NCBI GenBank assembly: GCA_021837545.1
Contig: JAKBFR010000048.1
Location: forward strand, 1-16,889
DNA length: 16,889 nucleotides
Source: Bacillota bacterium
Lineage (GTDB): Bacteria; Bacillota_A; Clostridia; Clostridiales; Clostridiaceae
Direction of reading: 5' to 3'
Shown piece by piece: positions 15,212-16,889 of the stretch. Made by a program: the position numbers and the translations under genes. The first letter of the stretch is position 1; each line of letters begins with the position of its first letter. The notes below the pieces were generated by a model. The model worked only from the letters and a program-made list of their open reading frames with translations, had not been told where the DNA came from and did no database searches.

Positions 15212-16889
15212 ATGCAAAATAATATAAAAAAGGTTTTAGTCATATTTCCAATGATTTTCTTATTATGTGTGTCTTTTATTGGAATTAATGCAAAGGCTGA
15301 AGTAAAAGTGGACAAGCAAGATGCTATAGCCACAACAATCAATCAAAATACAGAAAGTAATAATTCAACTAGCACGCAAGTTGATGATTCAGAAAATAAT
15401 AAGAGTAAAACAAGTATTACAGCAAATGAAGGGACTGGATCAACAAATTCAGGAAGTGTAACAACTATTTCTGGGCAAAATGTTGAAGTACCAAGCCAAA
15501 ATGATACGGAAACAAAAAATGATCAAGATTCGACTGGACAAACAGTAGTTCAAGAAGTTTTGCCAGAATGGAAGAATATAGATGGAAAGCTGTATTATGT
15601 TACTAAAGATGGGGTATTAGAAAAAACAGGATGGTTTAAGGAAAAAGATGAGAATCCGAATGCTAGCAATGATAATGTATATTATTTAGATAGAAATCAT
15701 GCTGCAATAATTGGTTGGAAAGAATTCGGAGATTTATGGTATTATTTCAACGAAGCTGGAATTAAGCAAACTGGTTGGCAACTAATTAACTATAATTGGT
15801 ATCACCTAGATGAAGAAGGAATAATGGATATTGGGTGGATCAAAGATAATGGAGACAAATTTTACTTGAATGATGAAGGAATTATGACTGTAGGTAAGAA
15901 ATACATAAAGGATAATTGGTATTTTTTCGGATTTAATGGAATTCTTCAAACTGGATTTTATAATAATAACGGAAAAATTTATTATTCAACTAAAGATGGA
16001 ATAATGGGAGCAAATGAGTGGATAAATACTAAAATAAATAAGTATTATGTTAAAGCAGATAGTAATATTGCAACTGGAAATACAATCATAGATAATCAGA
16101 TGGAAGAGTTTAAGTCTAATGGAAAATACATAGGAACTGCAAAAATGAAAGATCATTTATTTGTAAAATATTTAAGTGTTGGAGATGCCGATTGTGAATT
16201 TATAAAGCTTCCAAGTGGGGAAACTGCACTCATTGATACTGGAGATGTAAAGACTTCAGAAAAAGTAGTTAATTTTTTAAAAGAGCAAGATCTTAAACAG
16301 GAAGATGGAAAAGGGGTAATTGACTATATTATAATTACCCATGGACATTCTGATCATATTGGTGGACTAGCTTCTATTTTAGATGATTTTAAAGTTAAGA
16401 AAGTCTATATGCCTGATATTGCAATAATGAAAGATTGGTATTCAAATGTAAAAGTTACAACAGAAAATGCTGCAAACATTGAGATGATGAAGAGAGATTA
16501 TGATGTTTATAATGATGCAGTAAAAGCTATGAAAGACAAAAGTATAAAATTTACTGATACGGAAAATGGTGAATTTATAGATAAAAATAAAATTTTGCAA
16601 TTTGTACAATCAGACAAGGACTTTGGACCAATAGGATCTCCAGCCCTTGTAGCAAATTATTGGGGAATTAATGAAAATTCTGCTATAGTATATTTAAATT
16701 ATGGAGATTTGCAAGCTTTGTTTACTGCTGATATGGAATGGAATTCAGAAAAAGATTTTTGGGTAAATGATTTATTAGGTGGAAGAGATGTTGATGTATT
16801 AAAGGTACCTCATCATGGAAATGATACATCATCAACTGTAGACTTTATTAGATACTTAAAACCGGATATTGGAATAATAAGCAGATCAG
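15212..16889 (+). CDS. Secreted cell-wall-binding protein with metallo-beta-lactamase domain (3' end outside window)
   Basis: The visible part is about 559 residues with no stop before the window ends. It has a signal peptide (1-29, basic start, hydrophobic core, likely cut after AKA), a Ser/Thr/Asn-rich linker (about 30-118), and roughly six or seven choline/cell-wall-binding type repeats (about 120-287) with the W-x-x-x-x-G-x-x-Y-Y and GW pattern. A metallo-beta-lactamase fold follows from about 305: THGHSDH, whose HxHxDH runs 377-382, then FTADME near 507-512, and PHHG (533-536). This motif order resembles the hydrolase domain of ComEC/Rec2-type proteins, so a phosphodiesterase or nuclease acting at the cell surface is plausible. 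The ribosome site AGGAGG (15194-15199) is 12 nt from the ATG, which is long, but no closer start exists in frame. Confidence 0.85.
   Translation, partial: MQNNIKKVLVIFPMIFLLCVSFIGINAKAEVKVDKQDAIATTINQNTESNNSTSTQVDDSENNKSKTSITANEGTGSTNSGSVTTISGQNVEVPSQNDTETKNDQDSTGQTVVQEVLPEWKNIDGKLYYVTKDGVLEKTGWFKEKDENPNASNDNVYYLDRNHAAIIGWKEFGDLWYYFNEAGIKQTGWQLINYNWYHLDEEGIMDIGWIKDNGDKFYLNDEGIMTVGKKYIKDNWYFFGFNGILQTGFYNNNGKIYYSTKDGIMGANEWINTKINKYYVKADSNIATGNTIIDNQMEEFKSNGKYIGTAKMKDHLFVKYLSVGDADCEFIKLPSGETALIDTGDVKTSEKVVNFLKEQDLKQEDGKGVIDYIIITHGHSDHIGGLASILDDFKVKKVYMPDIAIMKDWYSNVKVTTENAANIEMMKRDYDVYNDAVKAMKDKSIKFTDTENGEFIDKNKILQFVQSDKDFGPIGSPALVANYWGINENSAIVYLNYGDLQALFTADMEWNSEKDFWVNDLLGGRDVDVLKVPHHGNDTSSTVDFIRYLKPDIGIISRS

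Overview
The window is very AT-rich. It has strong purine-rich ribosome sites, sigma-A type promoters and short UTRs, and its proteins (DapA, M18 aminopeptidase, YitT, a choline-binding-type secreted protein, an Rpn nuclease) are of the kind found in Clostridium. I infer a Clostridium sensu stricto chromosome. The species cannot be fixed from the sequence alone. I see no rRNA or tRNA gene, no CRISPR array and no insertion sequence.

Layout. 1-1191: dapA with an extended -10 promoter and a hairpin downstream. 1192-1545 (minus): a small four-helix membrane protein of unknown function, flanked by a 28-bp direct repeat. 1759-2649: an Rpn-family PD-(D/E)XK nuclease with a strong internal start site that could make a separate C-terminal protein. 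2724-4139: M18 aminopeptidase with its own promoter. 4140-4581: a repeat-rich intergenic stretch built on a 7-bp period, containing a clear intrinsic terminator. 4582-13680: one giant gene for a cyclic beta-1,2-glucan synthase (GT84, GH189-like and GH94 parts), swollen by several low-complexity insertions. 13681-14138: a terminator, then a stretch with little visible signal, then a promoter. 14139-14999: a YitT-family membrane protein. 15000-15211: a promoter and a leader with two mutually exclusive hairpins. 15212 to the end: a secreted protein with cell-wall-binding repeats and a metallo-beta-lactamase domain, cut by the window edge.

The genes do not form one pathway. Most have their own promoter, so this is ordinary chromosome with a few remarkable local structures. 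The glucan synthase would act at the membrane, polymerising glucose, cyclising the chain and trimming it. The last gene product acts at the cell surface. DapA supplies lysine and diaminopimelate for the wall.

The strongest second-look items are: (1) a possible intragenic antitoxin inside the Rpn nuclease gene; (2) a 75-bp element present twice, in the same frame, inside the glucan synthase gene, at 79% identity and with a compensatory stem change, resembling coding-tolerant palindromic elements of Rickettsia in behaviour; (3) a cluster of DnaA-box 9-mers at 21-bp spacing inside the same gene; (4) heptamer-phased intergenic repeats; and (5) a leader that can either expose or hide a ribosome site.
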